A DNA stretch of 29,406 nt from the NCBI GenBank assembly GCA_003598085.1, contig QZKU01000110.1, positions 1 to 29,406 of the forward strand, given 5' to 3'. This DNA comes from Candidatus Abyssobacteria bacterium SURF_5. GTDB taxonomy: Bacteria > Abyssobacteria > SURF-5. Made by a program: the position numbers and the translations under genes. Positions 8,976-16,463 of the stretch are shown here, in pieces. A model generated the notes under the pieces. The model did no database searches. It had not been told where the DNA came from and saw nothing but the letters and a program-made list of their open reading frames with translations. Within the stretch, counting starts at the first letter, position 1; every line of letters begins with the position of its first letter.

Positions 8976-9005
8976 CTTATAACACATAAGGAAAATTGAT
9001 TTCAA
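8976..9005 (-). promoter_or_regulatory. Sigma70-like promoter for the GT-C gene
   Basis: On the minus strand TTGAAA (9000-9005) is followed after 18 nt by TATAAG (8976-8981), preceded by TGT as in an extended -10. Transcription would begin about 30-35 nt before the ATG at 8941. It lies in the 140-nt gap after the ClpX-like gene. Confidence 0.6.
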
Positions 9006-9081
9006 TGACGGGACTTCATGAAGGTCGCGAAAGCTGAAGCTTCGTCCGACATGAGGAAGCAATCTGTTTCTCTCTTGCCGG

Positions 9082-10134
9082 TCATCCGGATGCGACTAAC
9101 TTGCTCTCGACAAATCTTTTGCTGACGGTTACCTTCTTCCCTCGTGAGGCAGGCGCATCAAACATGACATCATGCATAACTTCCTCGAGGATGCCCCGTA
9201 ATCCACGCGCGCCCATCTTCGTCTTCATTGCGTGCCCGATCACCAGTTCAAGGGCGCCTTCAGTAAACTTCAATTCGATATCATCTATACTCAATAGGTG
9301 AGCATACTCCTTCAAAATTGAGTCCGGCGGTTCCTTGAGAATCCGCATCATCTCTTCCGCAGTCAGCGGCTCGAGCTCCACAAGGACCGGCAGTCTCCCA
9401 ACGAATTCCGCCAGCATGCCGTACTCGAGCAGGTCGTCCGTCGAAATCTTCCTGCGCTTTTCCCTCTCGATCCCCCGCAAACTCCGAAAACCCACCCGGG
9501 TGCTCTCGCGCTGTATAAGCGGCATATCCGAGAATGTGCCCGCACAAATGAAAAGGATCTCAGAGGTGTCGACAAGCACAAAGTCGTGTTTGCTCCAGTG
9601 CTGGGTGACGTTCATGGGAACAAAAATCTCCGAACCCTCCAGCAGTTTCAGGAGGGCCTGCTGCACACCTTCGCCTCCTATGTCACGGCTGCCCGCGCCG
9701 GTACGGGCGCCATGGCTGCGGCGCGCTATTTTGTCAATCTCATCGATGAAGATAATCCCCTTCTGGGTCTCCTCAGTTCGGCCGCCGGTCTTGAAGAGCA
9801 GTTCGGCAATCATCACTTCGACGTCTTTGCCGTAATAGCCGGCTTCCGTATATTCCGTCGCATCGACCACAGTAAACGGCATCTCAAGTATCGTTGCCAG
9901 ATTTCTCGCGATATGGGTCTTCCCGCATCCCGTGGGGCCAATCATCAGAATGTTCGATTTCTTGATCGGGTTCGGCTTGTCGTCCTTCTTCGTAAGAACC
10001 CGCTTCTGATGATTGTAGGCTGCAATCGCGATTACACGTTTCGCCCACTCTTGGCCGATCACGTAACTGTTCAAGTGCTCGTAGATTTGGGCGGGCGTGA
10101 GAAGGTTGGAATGTTCACGGCGGGCGGTCTTCAT
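9082..10134 (-). CDS. ClpX-like AAA+ ATPase lacking the zinc-binding domain
   Basis: A 350-residue AAA+ unfoldase of the ClpX family. It shows Walker A GPTGCGKT (66-73), the pore loop GYYG (99-102; GYVG in typical ClpX), Walker B IIFIDEIDK (127-135), GGEGVQQALLKLLEG, EFVGRLPV with the arginine finger, and sensor 2 GARGLR (308-313). A VGF tripeptide at 214-216 sits where ClpX has its IGF loop for docking on ClpP, so peptidase binding is possible. Typical ClpX is about 420 residues with an N-terminal four-cysteine zinc domain that binds adaptors; here the protein starts directly at LLTPAQIYEHLNSYVIGQE. The RKH substrate-gating loop region (about 173-186) is also altered. The start is supported by AAGGAG nine bases before ATG 10134. 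No clpP is nearby. It is probably a paralogue rather than the housekeeping ClpX. Confidence 0.88.
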   Translation of the reverse strand: MKTARREHSNLLTPAQIYEHLNSYVIGQEWAKRVIAIAAYNHQKRVLTKKDDKPNPIKKSNILMIGPTGCGKTHIARNLATILEMPFTVVDATEYTEAGYYGKDVEVMIAELLFKTGGRTEETQKGIIFIDEIDKIARRSHGARTGAGSRDIGGEGVQQALLKLLEGSEIFVPMNVTQHWSKHDFVLVDTSEILFICAGTFSDMPLIQRESTRVGFRSLRGIEREKRRKISTDDLLEYGMLAEFVGRLPVLVELEPLTAEEMMRILKEPPDSILKEYAHLLSIDDIELKFTEGALELVIGHAMKTKMGARGLRGILEEVMHDVMFDAPASRGKKVTVSKRFVESKLVASG

Positions 10135-10156
10135 ACCTCGATACTCCTTACTTCAC

Positions 10157-10173
10157 TGCATGATGACCATGCA
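10157..10173 (-). promoter_or_regulatory. Perfect dyad TGCATG-N5-CATGCA in clpX-like leader
   Basis: Six-base perfect arms (10157-10162 and 10168-10173) around a 5-nt spacer, lying between the predicted -10 box and the ATG of the ClpX-like gene. The position suits an operator or a small leader hairpin; no regulator is identified. Confidence 0.4.
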
Positions 10174-10182
10174 TCCTATCAA

Positions 10183-10211
10183 AGACTAACACTCGCCAGG
10201 TGCTTTGTCAA
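10183..10211 (-). promoter_or_regulatory. Sigma70-like promoter for the ClpX-like gene
   Basis: On the minus strand TTGACA (10206-10211) is followed after 17 nt by TAGTCT (10183-10188). The -35 is perfect and the -10 is weak. It lies in the 117-nt gap between the large GT-C gene and the ClpX-like gene, suggesting the ATPase has its own start. Confidence 0.5.
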
Positions 10212-10251
10212 CTTGAGAGAAATAGTTTTATCGCGATTCCGTAATCGAATC

Positions 10252-12228
10252 TCATGGGGAGGCGGTTGAAGCCGCTCGGAAGTTGCGAACAAGCACCATT
10301 TCCTGAAAGGAATCGCTCATGGCGGTATACAGATAATATTTTCGGCCGGGATACTGCTGCATCAGCAGTTGATTATCTTCGCCGAGATCTCGCGCATAAA
10401 TCACGTTCCCTGCAAGCGACGGCTCGTTCAGCCAGAACCCGGCGCCATATGCCATGCGGAACGGAAAATCGTTGATGAAAACAATTGCGTTGTCAGCGCG
10501 CGCCGCCTCCACATGCTGCTGTAATGGCGACGGCAACTGCTTGTGAATGAGAGATGAGACATTGTACAGGCGCAGTCTCGACGGCAGGAAGTACCCGAGA
10601 TTGAACGCGATACAGAGAAAGATCAGTATCGACAGAAACAGCCGCGACAGATCGAGGTCTTCCCTTCCGGTCAGCCGGCTCCACAACGAAGGCGCCACGT
10701 CGATCCCGCGCGCTACCAGTATCAGCAGGAACGGACCTGCCGCACAATAATACCGCGGACCAAATGCGGAATTCTCATGAAAAAAGAATAGGAAAACCAG
10801 GCATAATGAGAGCACGCTGCCCAGAAGCAGGTAGTCCCACCTGTTCTTCAGCGCAAGCGCAAAGGGAACCGCAGCGAAAATCAGCGAGAAAACCGGCCAG
10901 CCCAGCAGATAGATCCCGACATAATGCAGCCGGTTGTTCAGGTTCACCATTCCGTACAGAAGCCGTTGCGCCGTTTCCCGAATCGAGTCCATGAACGGAA
11001 ATGCAAAAAAACCCGCATGATACCCGCTCCCGAATGACGGATCGAATACCGGCCAATTTCTTCCCACAGCGAAACCATATAAGTAAAAAAGACATAACGC
11101 CAAAACGACGCCTATCATAAGTGCGCCGGCGCAGGAAAGTCCCGTTCGGCGCCTCCAGAAAAATACCGCAAGGTATAAAATCCATGGGAACACAACCGCA
11201 AAAGTGATCAGGGGATCAATCAAAACCCCGCCCCCAAACGACAGACCGCTCAAGAAAAAGGATGATCGAATCCCTCCTTCCACTCCCTTCGTTAAAAGAT
11301 AAACGCCAAGAAGATGAAAAAAAATAAGGGGGCTGTACGGAAGATACAAGGACAGGAGAAATAAAATGAACGGCGAAAGGATCATTAAGATCGCGGATCC
11401 TCGTGCAATATCTTCTCCGTACATTTTTCGAGCGCACAGGAACAAAAGCACGCAGCTCGCCGCAGCAAAAATCGGATTAACGATCCAGGGGGCTCCTACA
11501 AGCAGTCCCACCGCAAGAAGAAGGGGAAAACCCGGCGGCGCAGGCAAAAACCACTTGTCGCTCATGATGATATTGCCAAATGCGAAAAATTCGGCCAGCA
11601 GCGGAGCCTCCGCATAGATGCCCCCGTCGCTGAAAATGCGCGCCTGGAACAAATACCCAACCTCTTCGGGGAGAATGGGAAGGTGGCGAAACTGAAAAGA
11701 GGAAACCGCGTTTGTGGCGAGAAAAACCAGGAGAGCCGAGGTCGCAAGAAATCGGTTCCTCCGACTGCCGAACACCACCCTTTGAACCTTCAGGGAAAGA
11801 CCTCGGACGAAAGTCTCCAAACAAAGGACCATCAGCACGGCTATTCCGACAAGCGCCCCCGTCAGAAACATCTGCTGCACAAATGGGCGCGTGCTTTCCA
11901 TCAATCCCCACGCGATCCCGTTAAGAACCGCCTGGCTCCGCGGATAACTGACCATCGTCAAGAAGACGCCGAACGTGGCAACAAATGGGGCAATTGCCTC
12001 GCGTGCCGGAAGCGCCGACAGGCGCGCGATCCCTCTCTCGAGAGCATGCCCTTTCCAGAGAATCACTCCCAGCACAAGCAGGCCGGTCAACCCCAGGTGG
12101 ATCGCCTGCTGGATCGTCGAATTCTCCAGGCCCCGCGTGAAATAGTCCTCCTCCATCAATATCCAGCCAAGTCCGCAATAGCCGATTAAGCCCGCAGAAA
12201 CGGCGATCCTTTTCAGACGGTAAATCAT
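10252..12228 (-). CDS. Large GT-C type membrane protein (GT39-like)
   Basis: A 658-residue polytopic membrane protein with about a dozen or more hydrophobic helices. The segment LPEEVGYLFQARIFSDGG, followed by SDKWFLPAPPGFPLLLAVG and GAPWIVNPIFAA, matches the first loop and following helices of GT39-like transferases, with the acidic EE pair in the usual catalytic place. About 180 extra N-terminal residues with four to five helices precede this core. The C-terminal 100 residues are soluble and probably periplasmic. It likely transfers a sugar from a lipid carrier to an envelope acceptor. ATG 12228 has no clear Shine-Dalgarno. It begins 37 nt after the Ser/Thr kinase gene and is probably on the same transcript. 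Confidence 0.72.
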   Translation of the reverse strand: MIYRLKRIAVSAGLIGYCGLGWILMEEDYFTRGLENSTIQQAIHLGLTGLLVLGVILWKGHALERGIARLSALPAREAIAPFVATFGVFLTMVSYPRSQAVLNGIAWGLMESTRPFVQQMFLTGALVGIAVLMVLCLETFVRGLSLKVQRVVFGSRRNRFLATSALLVFLATNAVSSFQFRHLPILPEEVGYLFQARIFSDGGIYAEAPLLAEFFAFGNIIMSDKWFLPAPPGFPLLLAVGLLVGAPWIVNPIFAAASCVLLFLCARKMYGEDIARGSAILMILSPFILFLLSLYLPYSPLIFFHLLGVYLLTKGVEGGIRSSFFLSGLSFGGGVLIDPLITFAVVFPWILYLAVFFWRRRTGLSCAGALMIGVVLALCLFYLYGFAVGRNWPVFDPSFGSGYHAGFFAFPFMDSIRETAQRLLYGMVNLNNRLHYVGIYLLGWPVFSLIFAAVPFALALKNRWDYLLLGSVLSLCLVFLFFFHENSAFGPRYYCAAGPFLLILVARGIDVAPSLWSRLTGREDLDLSRLFLSILIFLCIAFNLGYFLPSRLRLYNVSSLIHKQLPSPLQQHVEAARADNAIVFINDFPFRMAYGAGFWLNEPSLAGNVIYARDLGEDNQLLMQQYPGRKYYLYTAMSDSFQEMVLVRNFRAASTASP

Positions 12229-12265
12229 GAGGAGTTTTGGGCCGGTAACTCTCTTTCTGGAAAAA

Positions 12266-13120
12266 TCAGATTTGAGAACGCGAAAGGCGCTTCAGATCAA
12301 GAACCATTTCCAGCATTGACTGATACCTGTCTGCCGGATTCTTCTCCAGCGACTTCATGATGACTTTGTCAAGGTAGTGGTGGAGACTAGGTTTGACTTT
12401 TGAAGGCGGGGTGGGTTTAATACGCCGGTCGATTATTTCGCGGGTTATCTCGTCGGCCGTTTTGCCCGTGTAGGGCGACTGCCCTGCAAACAATTCATAA
12501 CAGGATACGCCGAGCGAATAGATATCCGTCCGCACGTCCACTTTCTTTCGCGTCAGCTGTTCGGGTGCCATGTACCTCTTCGTTCCGCGCAATTTGTCTC
12601 GCGAGAGTCGGAAGAAGCTGTCTGCCTGCGATAACCCGAAGTCTGCGATCTTGATGGCTCCCGAACGCGAAATGAGAATGTTCTCCGGTTTCATGTCGCC
12701 GTGGACAATATTATGCTGATGAATATACTCCAGCCCATTACAGACGGTAATGATCAGGTCCACCGCTTGAAAAGTGGTCAGATCCTGCTCCTGTATATGC
12801 CTCCGCATATTCCAGCCATCGACCAGTTCCATGATCAGGAAGCCCTGCTTCACTTTTTTCCCGGGAACCTGAGCCTTAATGAGCCTGTAGAAGCGTATGA
12901 TGTTGGGATGGTTCAACTCGAGCGCAATCTTGAATTCATGATCAAGATACTGCGCTTTTCGCCGGTCTGCCAAAAAATCCGGCGGCAGAACCTTAATGGC
13001 GACAAGCTGGTCTTTCTTCTCGTCGAGAGCTTTATAAACGATGCCCATGCCGCCGCGGCCGATTTCAGCCAGGATTCGGAAGTTTTCAATCCGCTTTTCG
13101 ACATAGACTTCTTCGGCCAT
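12266..13120 (-). CDS. Ser/Thr protein kinase, non-RD (HGD) type
   Basis: A 284-residue cytoplasmic kinase of the Hanks/PknB type. The glycine loop GRGGMG is at 21-26, the ATP lysine in AIK at Lys43, the catalytic loop VHGDMKPEN at 139-147, DFG at 160-162 and APE at 185-187. The usual HRD is HGD: the arginine that ties catalysis to activation-loop phosphorylation is missing, so this is a non-RD kinase that may not need activation-loop phosphorylation. Asp142, Lys144 and Asn147 are intact, so activity is expected. There is no membrane helix or PASTA domain; the protein is essentially a bare catalytic domain. A very good promoter lies just upstream, and a GT-C membrane gene follows after 37 nt. 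Substrates are unknown. Confidence 0.92.
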   Translation of the reverse strand: MAEEVYVEKRIENFRILAEIGRGGMGIVYKALDEKKDQLVAIKVLPPDFLADRRKAQYLDHEFKIALELNHPNIIRFYRLIKAQVPGKKVKQGFLIMELVDGWNMRRHIQEQDLTTFQAVDLIITVCNGLEYIHQHNIVHGDMKPENILISRSGAIKIADFGLSQADSFFRLSRDKLRGTKRYMAPEQLTRKKVDVRTDIYSLGVSCYELFAGQSPYTGKTADEITREIIDRRIKPTPPSKVKPSLHHYLDKVIMKSLEKNPADRYQSMLEMVLDLKRLSRSQI

Positions 13121-13156
13121 AACTCTCGCCCTGCTGGTTGATTTGGGTAGGAAGTG

Positions 13157-13171
13157 GTGCTATTTTAGCAC
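13157..13171 (-). promoter_or_regulatory. Perfect dyad overlapping the kinase -10 box
   Basis: GTGCTA-TTT-TAGCAC has perfect 6-bp arms with a 3-nt centre. It covers the whole predicted -10 (13162-13167) of the kinase promoter, a place where a bound repressor would block transcription. The same sequence could form a small hairpin. Confidence 0.45.
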
Positions 13172-13191
13172 GACATCCAAAAAAGTGTCAA
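13162..13191 (-). promoter_or_regulatory. Strong sigma70-like promoter for the kinase gene
   Basis: On the minus strand TTGACA (13186-13191) is followed by an 18-nt spacer and TAAAAT (13162-13167). It predicts a leader of about 35 nt before ATG 13120. Both boxes are close to consensus. Confidence 0.68.
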
Positions 13192-13234
13192 TAAACACCA
13201 AAACAGCATCGCGGGCAAAATAAGCGCGGAAAAC

Positions 13235-13264
13235 TTGCGCGCTGCAGCGTGCGCCTGTTAGGAT
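13235..13264 (+). promoter_or_regulatory. Possible promoter for the dehydrogenase gene
   Basis: TTGCGC (13235-13240), 18 nt, TAGGAT (13259-13264), about 70 nt before GTG 13334. Both boxes are partial matches, so this is weak. It sits in the divergent 213-nt gap shared with the kinase. Confidence 0.3.
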
Positions 13265-13333
13265 AGTGCATTATTCCCTGCAATGCTTTACCTTTGCCGA
13301 TTCCTGCATTAATCAGAAAGTGAGGGAATCCTC

Positions 13334-14476
13334 GTGAGAAAACCGCTCTATCGGCTGCAGGTACATGATGAGACGCTGAAATTTACGGGGTACGTAGTTG
13401 TGGATTCGCTTGTCAACGGCCTGTCGGCGGGTGGTTTGCGCATGCGGCAAGGACTGCCCGAGCGCGAGGTCGGCCGCCTCGCCCGCGCCATGACCCATAA
13501 ATTCGCCGCGGCTCGAATCCCGCTCGGAGGCGCCAAATCCGGAATTGACGCCGATCCTCGCCGCCCCGACAAGGCGCAGGTGATCGCCCGTTTCGGCGAA
13601 CTGCTCCAGCCGATATTATCCTCGATTTATCTCGTCGGTGAGGATATGGGAACAATTAAGGCTGACATTCTCAATCTCTACCGGGCGGCCGGTCTCAATC
13701 CGGTCGCCGTGGCCAAACGAAAGATGTCGGCTAAAGGGTTCACCGTCGATCTGCCCGATGACTTCGACATGTTCTCGGATGAATCGAATCTCGAGGAGAT
13801 TATGACCGGTTTCGGAATCGCCGAGTGCGCCGAAGAAGCATGCGGCCGCCTCGGAATTCAACTCGCCGGCGCCACCGTCTCCATCCAGGGTTTCGGCACC
13901 GTCGGCGCCGGCACCGCTCAATTCCTCGTCCAGAAAGGCGCAACAATTGTCGCGGTCGCCGATATCAATGGAACCATCTATCGTCCGGAAGGCATTCCGG
14001 TCGAGCACCTGCTGAAGGCGCGCGACGAATTGGGCGCGATAAACCGGGCAGTTCTTGAATTCGATTACACAAAGATGCCGCGCGAGGATTGGCTGGCCGT
14101 CGACGCGCAGATACTGATTCCGGCCGCCATCGCCGACGCAATCCACAAGGACAACGTGCGCCGCATCTCCTCAAAACTCGTGATCGAGGCGGCCAATATC
14201 CCGGTAACCGCAGAGGCCGAAAAACATCTGCAAAAAATGAACGTTGCGCTGATTCCCGACTTCATCGCCAACGCGGGCGCGGCCTGCGGACTTGGCCTCA
14301 TCCTTTCGGGCCAATGCAAGTTCGATCCGCACGAGGTCCTGCAGGAGGTCGCTCAGCGGATTCGGACCGCAACTGCGCGAGTGCTCGAGATGTCCCACAG
14401 CAAAAAAATCCTCCCCCGCAAAGCCGCCGAAAAAATCGCGGAAGAGGAGTTGGCAAAAATCAAGCAAAGGTTCTAG
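13334..14476 (+). CDS. Glu/Leu/Phe/Val dehydrogenase family protein
   Basis: A 380-residue NAD(P)-dependent amino acid dehydrogenase, a class that reversibly deaminates glutamate or branched amino acids to the 2-oxoacid. The substrate domain has MTHKFAAARIPLGGAKSGI, with Lys56 and the catalytic Lys68, and VGEDMGT, whose Asp104 is the likely proton-transfer residue. The Rossmann motif GFGTVG is at 186-191, and a conserved EAANIP and IANAGA follow. It is shorter than hexameric glutamate dehydrogenases (about 415-450) and nearer leucine dehydrogenases in length, so substrate is uncertain. The usual NGP after EAA is NIP here. The GTG start has GAGGGA with about 7-nt spacing. A DUF2284 gene follows after 29 nt on the same strand. 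Confidence 0.9.
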   Translation: MRKPLYRLQVHDETLKFTGYVVVDSLVNGLSAGGLRMRQGLPEREVGRLARAMTHKFAAARIPLGGAKSGIDADPRRPDKAQVIARFGELLQPILSSIYLVGEDMGTIKADILNLYRAAGLNPVAVAKRKMSAKGFTVDLPDDFDMFSDESNLEEIMTGFGIAECAEEACGRLGIQLAGATVSIQGFGTVGAGTAQFLVQKGATIVAVADINGTIYRPEGIPVEHLLKARDELGAINRAVLEFDYTKMPREDWLAVDAQILIPAAIADAIHKDNVRRISSKLVIEAANIPVTAEAEKHLQKMNVALIPDFIANAGAACGLGLILSGQCKFDPHEVLQEVAQRIRTATARVLEMSHSKKILPRKAAEKIAEEELAKIKQRF

Positions 14477-14505
14477 TTTTTTCGTACAACGTACAAGGAT
14501 CAGAC

Positions 14506-15027
14506 ATGGCCCAGGAAACGATTCAAAAAGATCTCAACCGCCTCGAAATCTTCGCGCAGGAAAAAGGCGCCGTTGTCGCCAAAAAAATTGCCATCGAACA
14601 CGTGGTGACCGACGAGCGCGTCTATTATAAATGCCTCTATGGCTGTCCAAATTACAATTCCTCCAAGATGTGCCCGCCAAATACGCCGCCTCCCACCGAG
14701 TTCGAGAAAGCGCTCCGCAAATATGGCTGGGGAATCCTCGTGAAGACACGCCCCCACGAGATCAATGACATCGTGGTCGCGGTCGAGCGAGAAGCCTTTC
14801 TGCTCGGGCATTACCTCGCGCTCGGATTGCGCGGCGGACCGTGCCCCCTGTGCAGCGAATGCACCGACCCCGCCGAACACTGCCGCAACCCGGAAAAGGC
14901 GCGCCCTGCAATGGAGGCCGTCGGCATCGACGTCTTCGCTACCCTCAAAAACGCCGGTATCCCCGCCGAACTCAAAAAAGATTCCGAAGACGAATGGTTT
15001 TTTCACGGCCTGATTCTGGTGGAATGA
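14506..15027 (+). CDS. DUF2284 predicted metal-binding protein
   Basis: A 173-residue soluble protein with the cysteine pattern of DUF2284: C43-x3-C47 in YKCLYGCPNY, Cys56 in MCPPNTPPP, and C113-C116-C119-C126 in PCPLCSECTDPAEHC, followed by NPEKARPAMEA. Seven cysteines suggest an iron-sulfur cluster or another metal site. The family is common in anaerobes and its role is not established to my knowledge. ATG 14506 is chosen over upstream starts inside the dehydrogenase gene because AAGGA precedes it and the family begins here. It probably shares a transcript with the dehydrogenase 29 nt upstream. Confidence 0.88.
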   Translation: MAQETIQKDLNRLEIFAQEKGAVVAKKIAIEHVVTDERVYYKCLYGCPNYNSSKMCPPNTPPPTEFEKALRKYGWGILVKTRPHEINDIVVAVEREAFLLGHYLALGLRGGPCPLCSECTDPAEHCRNPEKARPAMEAVGIDVFATLKNAGIPAELKKDSEDEWFFHGLILVE

Positions 15028-15053
15028 CTTCTCGAGCAGCGCTATGAGAAAAA

Positions 15054-15614
15054 TTATCTCAGTCCCGCAATCCGTTCGCGGGCGTAACCGGCATATTTGG
15101 TCTTGGGGAATTCAGCTATGATTCGCGATAGGATTTCGACGGCGGCGGCAGGATCTTTTTTCCGCTGAAGATAAATGTCTGCCATGCGATTTATCAACGC
15201 GCAACGTTCGCTCATCGGCATCTTCCGGCAGGCGTCCAGCATCTCGTGCATCTGCTGTAAATACTTGTCGTAATCGCGCAGCTTGAAGTGCAGCTCGGCC
15301 AGTTTCAGCCTCGGTGCGGGATTCTTCCTGTCCTTCGAGATAATCTGCTGGTAAAGCCTGACCGCCTCTTCATACCCGCGTTCCAACTCGCTGCGCTCGG
15401 CCCGCGCGATTGCCCGGTCCGTCTTCCCGGACACCGGAATACCCGAGAGAAAATCGGCTATTCCGCCTGAAACTCTCCCCGCATACAGGAAGGCGACGAC
15501 CAGCGAGCCGATTATGCCGCCGTAAAACCCAATCGTTATCAGGATGTTCTCAAAAGAAGGGCCGGCTACCAGAAGCCCAATGATGAGGACAACAATTAAC
15601 AGTTGAAGAAGCAT
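15054..15614 (-). CDS. Membrane-anchored TPR protein
   Basis: A 186-residue protein with two N-terminal membrane helices (about 2-20 and 28-48) followed by a soluble alpha-helical part with TPR-like repeats at about 74-180 (EEAVRLYQQIISKDRKNPAPRL; later AAAVEILSRIIAEFPKTKYA). Its role is probably to anchor a protein-protein interaction scaffold at the inner membrane. ATG 15614 lies 3 nt after the stop of the thioesterase gene, and AAGGA abuts the ATG directly, so initiation may depend on ribosomes arriving from upstream. The partner is unknown. Confidence 0.75.
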   Translation of the reverse strand: MLLQLLIVVLIIGLLVAGPSFENILITIGFYGGIIGSLVVAFLYAGRVSGGIADFLSGIPVSGKTDRAIARAERSELERGYEEAVRLYQQIISKDRKNPAPRLKLAELHFKLRDYDKYLQQMHEMLDACRKMPMSERCALINRMADIYLQRKKDPAAAVEILSRIIAEFPKTKYAGYARERIAGLR

Positions 15615-15617
15615 TCC

Positions 15618-16112
15618 TTATCGCTTATCCGCAGACTTATCCGTCCGCGCTTGATATTGCGAGACATAGCCCGTCTTCAGCAGGTTGGATTCGCCGCGAG
15701 CGACCACAGTCCCCTCGTCATCGATAATCTCGCAAATCGCATGCGCAATCTGCCTGCCGGACCGGATGATCTTGGCGCGTGCCTTGATTGTCTGGCCTAC
15801 CTTCACTTTCCCTAGAAAATTGACGTGAAGATCGATGGTGAGCATGAAGCCTTCTTCGCCGAGGGTCGTTGACGTCATGCCGATGAGATCATCGATCATT
15901 GCCGCCTGCATTCCACCGTGCAGCAGTCCGGTCGGATTCGCCATTTCCGGCCGAACCGTGTACAGAATCTCCATTTCGCCCGGATTACACGAAACGATGC
16001 GCCCGTCCAACCACGTGGTGAAAGGCGGTCCCCCGTCAATCTTCCGCCCGATCATCGCGCGGAAAACCTCGACCATCGGATTAGTTTCATCTTTGTCGTT
16101 GCCCAATCCCAT
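15618..16112 (-). CDS. PaaI-type hotdog thioesterase
   Basis: A 164-residue single hotdog domain protein of the PaaI/4HBT group. ANPTGLLHGGMQAAMIDDLIG holds the HGG signature (65-67) at the start of the long central helix, with Asp74/Asp75 as candidate catalytic acids. The following strands (LTIDLHVNFLGKVKVGQTIKARAKII…GR) are typical. Enzymes of this group hydrolyse acyl-CoA thioesters in the cytoplasm; the substrate cannot be read from sequence. It is the first gene of a two-gene unit with the TPR membrane protein, 3 nt downstream. Confidence 0.88.
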   Translation of the reverse strand: MGLGNDKDETNPMVEVFRAMIGRKIDGGPPFTTWLDGRIVSCNPGEMEILYTVRPEMANPTGLLHGGMQAAMIDDLIGMTSTTLGEEGFMLTIDLHVNFLGKVKVGQTIKARAKIIRSGRQIAHAICEIIDDEGTVVARGESNLLKTGYVSQYQARTDKSADKR

Positions 16113-16463
16113 TTACCCCCGCCGCTCTTACGATCCCTCGTCTGCGTACGGCCGCATCATATTATACAACGAATCGCCAAACCGGTTAGGAGTATTGCGA
16201 TCCCTATTATGTTCTGCGGCACAGATTTCTGAGGCCCCCCTAAAATGACTGCCACCCCCGCCCGCACCCGGAAAACCAACCATCCTCCTCCTGATGTCGG
16301 CGCACGGACGCTCCCTCTCTGCTCATGATCATACCACGCATGCTGCCCTAAATTGCAGCCCCGGCAATTGCTTCCTCTTACGCTCTTTGCGATATTTAAG
16401 CAGGCTTAACAAAGTCGTTTTGTTGCCCTGAGGAAACGGCGCACATCGTAAGCGCGAAAGTCT
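16113..16463. other. Divergent intergenic region, 351 nt
   Basis: The gap separates the thioesterase (minus) from the AI-2E transporter (plus). I see no credible gene. On the minus strand TATAAT (16161-16166) lies 48 nt before the thioesterase ATG, without a good -35, a possible promoter. On the plus side no convincing promoter or strong ribosome binding site was found before ATG 16464. The middle (about 16240-16330) is C-rich on the plus strand. Confidence 0.5.
16161..16166 (-). promoter_or_regulatory. Possible -10 box for the thioesterase gene
   Basis: A perfect TATAAT on the minus strand within GTTGTATAATATG, giving a leader of about 45 nt. No matching -35 is visible at 16-18 nt, so only the -10 is supported. 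Confidence 0.35.

Noticed and set aside
9586-10269. 227-codon plus-strand frame opposite the ClpX-like gene
   Set aside because: No domain seen; the minus strand carries all AAA+ motifs, so this is a shadow.
13334-15027. Fusion of dehydrogenase frame with DUF2284 through the longer frame starting at 14089
   Set aside because: That frame runs out of phase inside the dehydrogenase gene; DUF2284 has its own ATG at 14506 with AAGGA upstream.
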